Shown here: piece by piece, positions 58,395-59,581 of the stretch
Numbering within the stretch: the first letter of the stretch is position 1
How the letters are laid out: every line of letters starts with the position of its first letter
Source of the DNA: Chara braunii
Lineage: Eukaryota > Streptophyta > Charophyceae > Charales > Characeae
Assembly: GCA_003427395.1 (NCBI GenBank)
Contig: BFEA01000285.1
Span: 1,499,274-1,558,854, forward strand
Direction of reading: 5' to 3'
DNA length: 59,581 bases
The notes under the pieces: generated by a model
The model's database searches: none
The model's input: the letters and a program-made list of their open reading frames with translations, nothing else
What the model was told of the DNA's origin: nothing
Made by a program: the position numbers and the translations under genes

Positions 58395-59472
58395 CCAAGG
58401 TAGTTTAGTGAATTTTTTGTAGATTCTGGTTTGTTATTTTGTCGCATGACGGCTCTTCGGCTTTGTTGGTAGGTAGTTTTACCCATAGTAAAAGTGTGGA
58501 TTATTACAGAAACGAATTTAGCCAGGTCTTTTTTAAGGAATTTTTAAAAAGTTAAAGAATTGAAAAAGAGGGGGTTGGTAGCGGCTTTTTGCAACAAGTG
58601 TTTTTCGAACCGGCGGAAAGGTTGAAAGGTGGATCAGAAACGTACCTAGTTAGTGACAATGGAATGGTATGAGCCGCCTCTGTCACGACCGCTATGTGAG
58701 ATGCAGATGTGACTGTCGAGAGCCTACTGGTTCAGTCGGCTGGTGCCACGGGATGAGATGACAGAACCTATACTTGGCTATGGTGGGAGTTTGGTTCACC
58801 AGGAAAAAATGTCGATCGGGTAACAAGTACAGACTGTAGGTGGTCGACTCCAAGTTTTCGGAACGCGGATTTTGGATTTGGATGAAATGTATACTAAAAA
58901 GGTAAGACTATTCTTCCTGCTGTTTTTTTGGTACGTGATTGCTTTCGAGCAGAGAGGAGGGCTGATGAATCCAGATTTTTTGTGCGCTATGGGTGATACT
59001 CAGGTCGGGAGGATCGGTGTGGATTGTAATCACAAAAAATTGGTGGTATGCGAAGAGAAGGGGGTAGGTAGTAATCGGAGGCTACGTCGACGCTGGGTAG
59101 CAGGAAAAAAAAAAAAAAAAGGGTGAGGTAGTGATAAAGATGGTCCCCGTTGTGGTGTTGATTGAGGTTTGATGAGAAAGACAGTGAACGGGTAACGAGC
59201 TCGTTGGATAGAACGTTGAGTTTTAGTATTTAAAGGAGAAGAGGGATGACCTTAACCCTCTCACCAAGCTGGGTTGCTTAATCAGGATACTTCAGTTCTC
59301 CCTGATGAATCTGTGGTGTACGCCCACAGCGAAACGCGTCGGAGATCGCGTGCGAGTGCTTCATTGTCCTATCTATTGGTTTCCGGTTGTATCTTGAACG
59401 AATTGTTTGGTATTTGATTATATTGTGTATCATCTTCCAGCACAAAGAGCAGTGTGGCCGTTGTTTCTCCTG

Positions 59473-59476
<4 letters not shown>
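58303..59476 (+). repeat. Right pseudo-LTR (3' end of full PLE unit)
   Basis: Matches the left copy as described there. It includes the last ~29 ORF2 codons, stop at 58392-58394, and a 3' non-coding part. In-frame stops TGA (58710-58712) and TAA (58821-58823) interrupt the frame that is open in the left copy, so that frame is not under selection. The A-tract is shorter (59106-59119). Confidence 0.9.
59297..59345 (+). ncRNA. Hammerhead ribozyme, right pseudo-LTR (canonical core)
   Basis: Stem I is TCTCC (59297-59301) with GGAGA (59341-59345). Core CTGATGA is at 59302-59308. Stem II is CTGTGG/CCACAG with loop TGTACGC. GAAAC (59331-59335), GC and GTC (59338-59340) follow, so predicted self-cleavage is after 59340. 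Stem III is one C-G pair closed by GC, the minimal form known in PLE-associated hammerheads. The pair closing stem II next to the core is A-C here, which may weaken it. Cleavage here and at 53368 would give a 5,972-nt RNA. Confidence 0.82.
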
Positions 59477-59563
<87 letters not shown>

Positions 59564-59581
59564 CCTCTCTCTCTCTCTCTC
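59477..59581. repeat. (CT)n microsatellite at the PLE 3' edge and window end
   Basis: CT repeats begin directly after TCCTGAGAA and run to the end of the window with a few interruptions. The position mirrors the (CT)n-(GT)n tract at the 5' edge. Confidence 0.95.

Larger units (their letters stand above)
52306..59476 (+). mobile_element. Penelope-like retroelement with pseudo-LTRs and hammerhead ribozymes
   Basis: Layout: a 5'-truncated upstream copy (52306-53504), then a full unit whose 3' end (58303-59476) repeats the same sequence. Such tandem, partly truncated copies giving pseudo-LTRs are characteristic of Penelope-like elements, as are hammerhead ribozymes in the pseudo-LTRs. The internal RT has the PLE-type motif B (GIPMGRNSSP) rather than the gypsy or LINE form, and a tail with an RI-x-RL segment and RGYP. 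The left repeat starts inside the last ~29 codons of ORF2, as expected for 5' truncation. All ORFs carry lesions, so the copy is probably non-autonomous. Confidence 0.8.

Overview
The window looks like repeat-dense, gene-poor nuclear DNA of a plant-lineage eukaryote. I see no intact host gene. The Ty3/gypsy-type pol relics and the retroelement reading frames resemble families I associate with charophyte algae such as Chara braunii. That assignment is an inference from remembered protein style and could not be checked here. Signs of a eukaryotic intergenic landscape include long GA/CT/AT microsatellites, kilobase minisatellites, frame-broken retroelements, a 146-base assembly gap and no operon-like gene packing.

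Layout. 0.36-0.84 kb and 19.99-20.62 kb are two arrays of short hairpin units. 1.84-4.6 kb holds decayed minus-strand coding relics and one arm of a ~1 kb inverted repeat; the partner arm is at 48.4-49.4 kb. 4.87-7.0 kb is a series of short tandem arrays. 10.9-19.6 kb is a decayed minus-strand Ty3/gypsy-like element in which a ~3.46 kb protease-RT-RNase H block is tandemly duplicated. 21.4-24.9 kb contains unrecognised plus-strand coding relics interrupted by a hAT-like MITE with an 8-bp target duplication. 24.9-27.2 kb and 49.4-51.9 kb are two direct copies of one block: lead-in, (GA)n and a 53-bp minisatellite. 28.5-31.5 kb holds further tandem arrays of 67 bp, 57 bp and ~48 bp. 33.4-39.8 kb is a second, different minus-strand Ty3/gypsy-like element, with mutated RT and integrase active sites. 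40.8-47.8 kb has decayed minus-strand frames and a striking 136-bp palindromic satellite (41.4-42.5 kb).

The most interesting object is at the right end (52.3-59.5 kb). It is a plus-strand Penelope-like retroelement (PLE) flanked by ~1.2 kb direct repeats (pseudo-LTRs). Each repeat carries a recognisable hammerhead ribozyme. The two predicted cleavage sites are 5,972 nt apart and would excise exactly one element unit. That unit carries a short upstream ORF, a CCHC zinc-knuckle/coiled-coil/SAP-like ORF1, and an RT ORF2 with intact catalytic aspartates but several frame lesions. The element is bounded by (CT)n/(GT)n microsatellites.

How the parts relate: most coding signal is retroelement-derived and broken. 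The rest is satellite DNA, much of it self-complementary. No host promoters, tRNAs or rRNAs could be supported.
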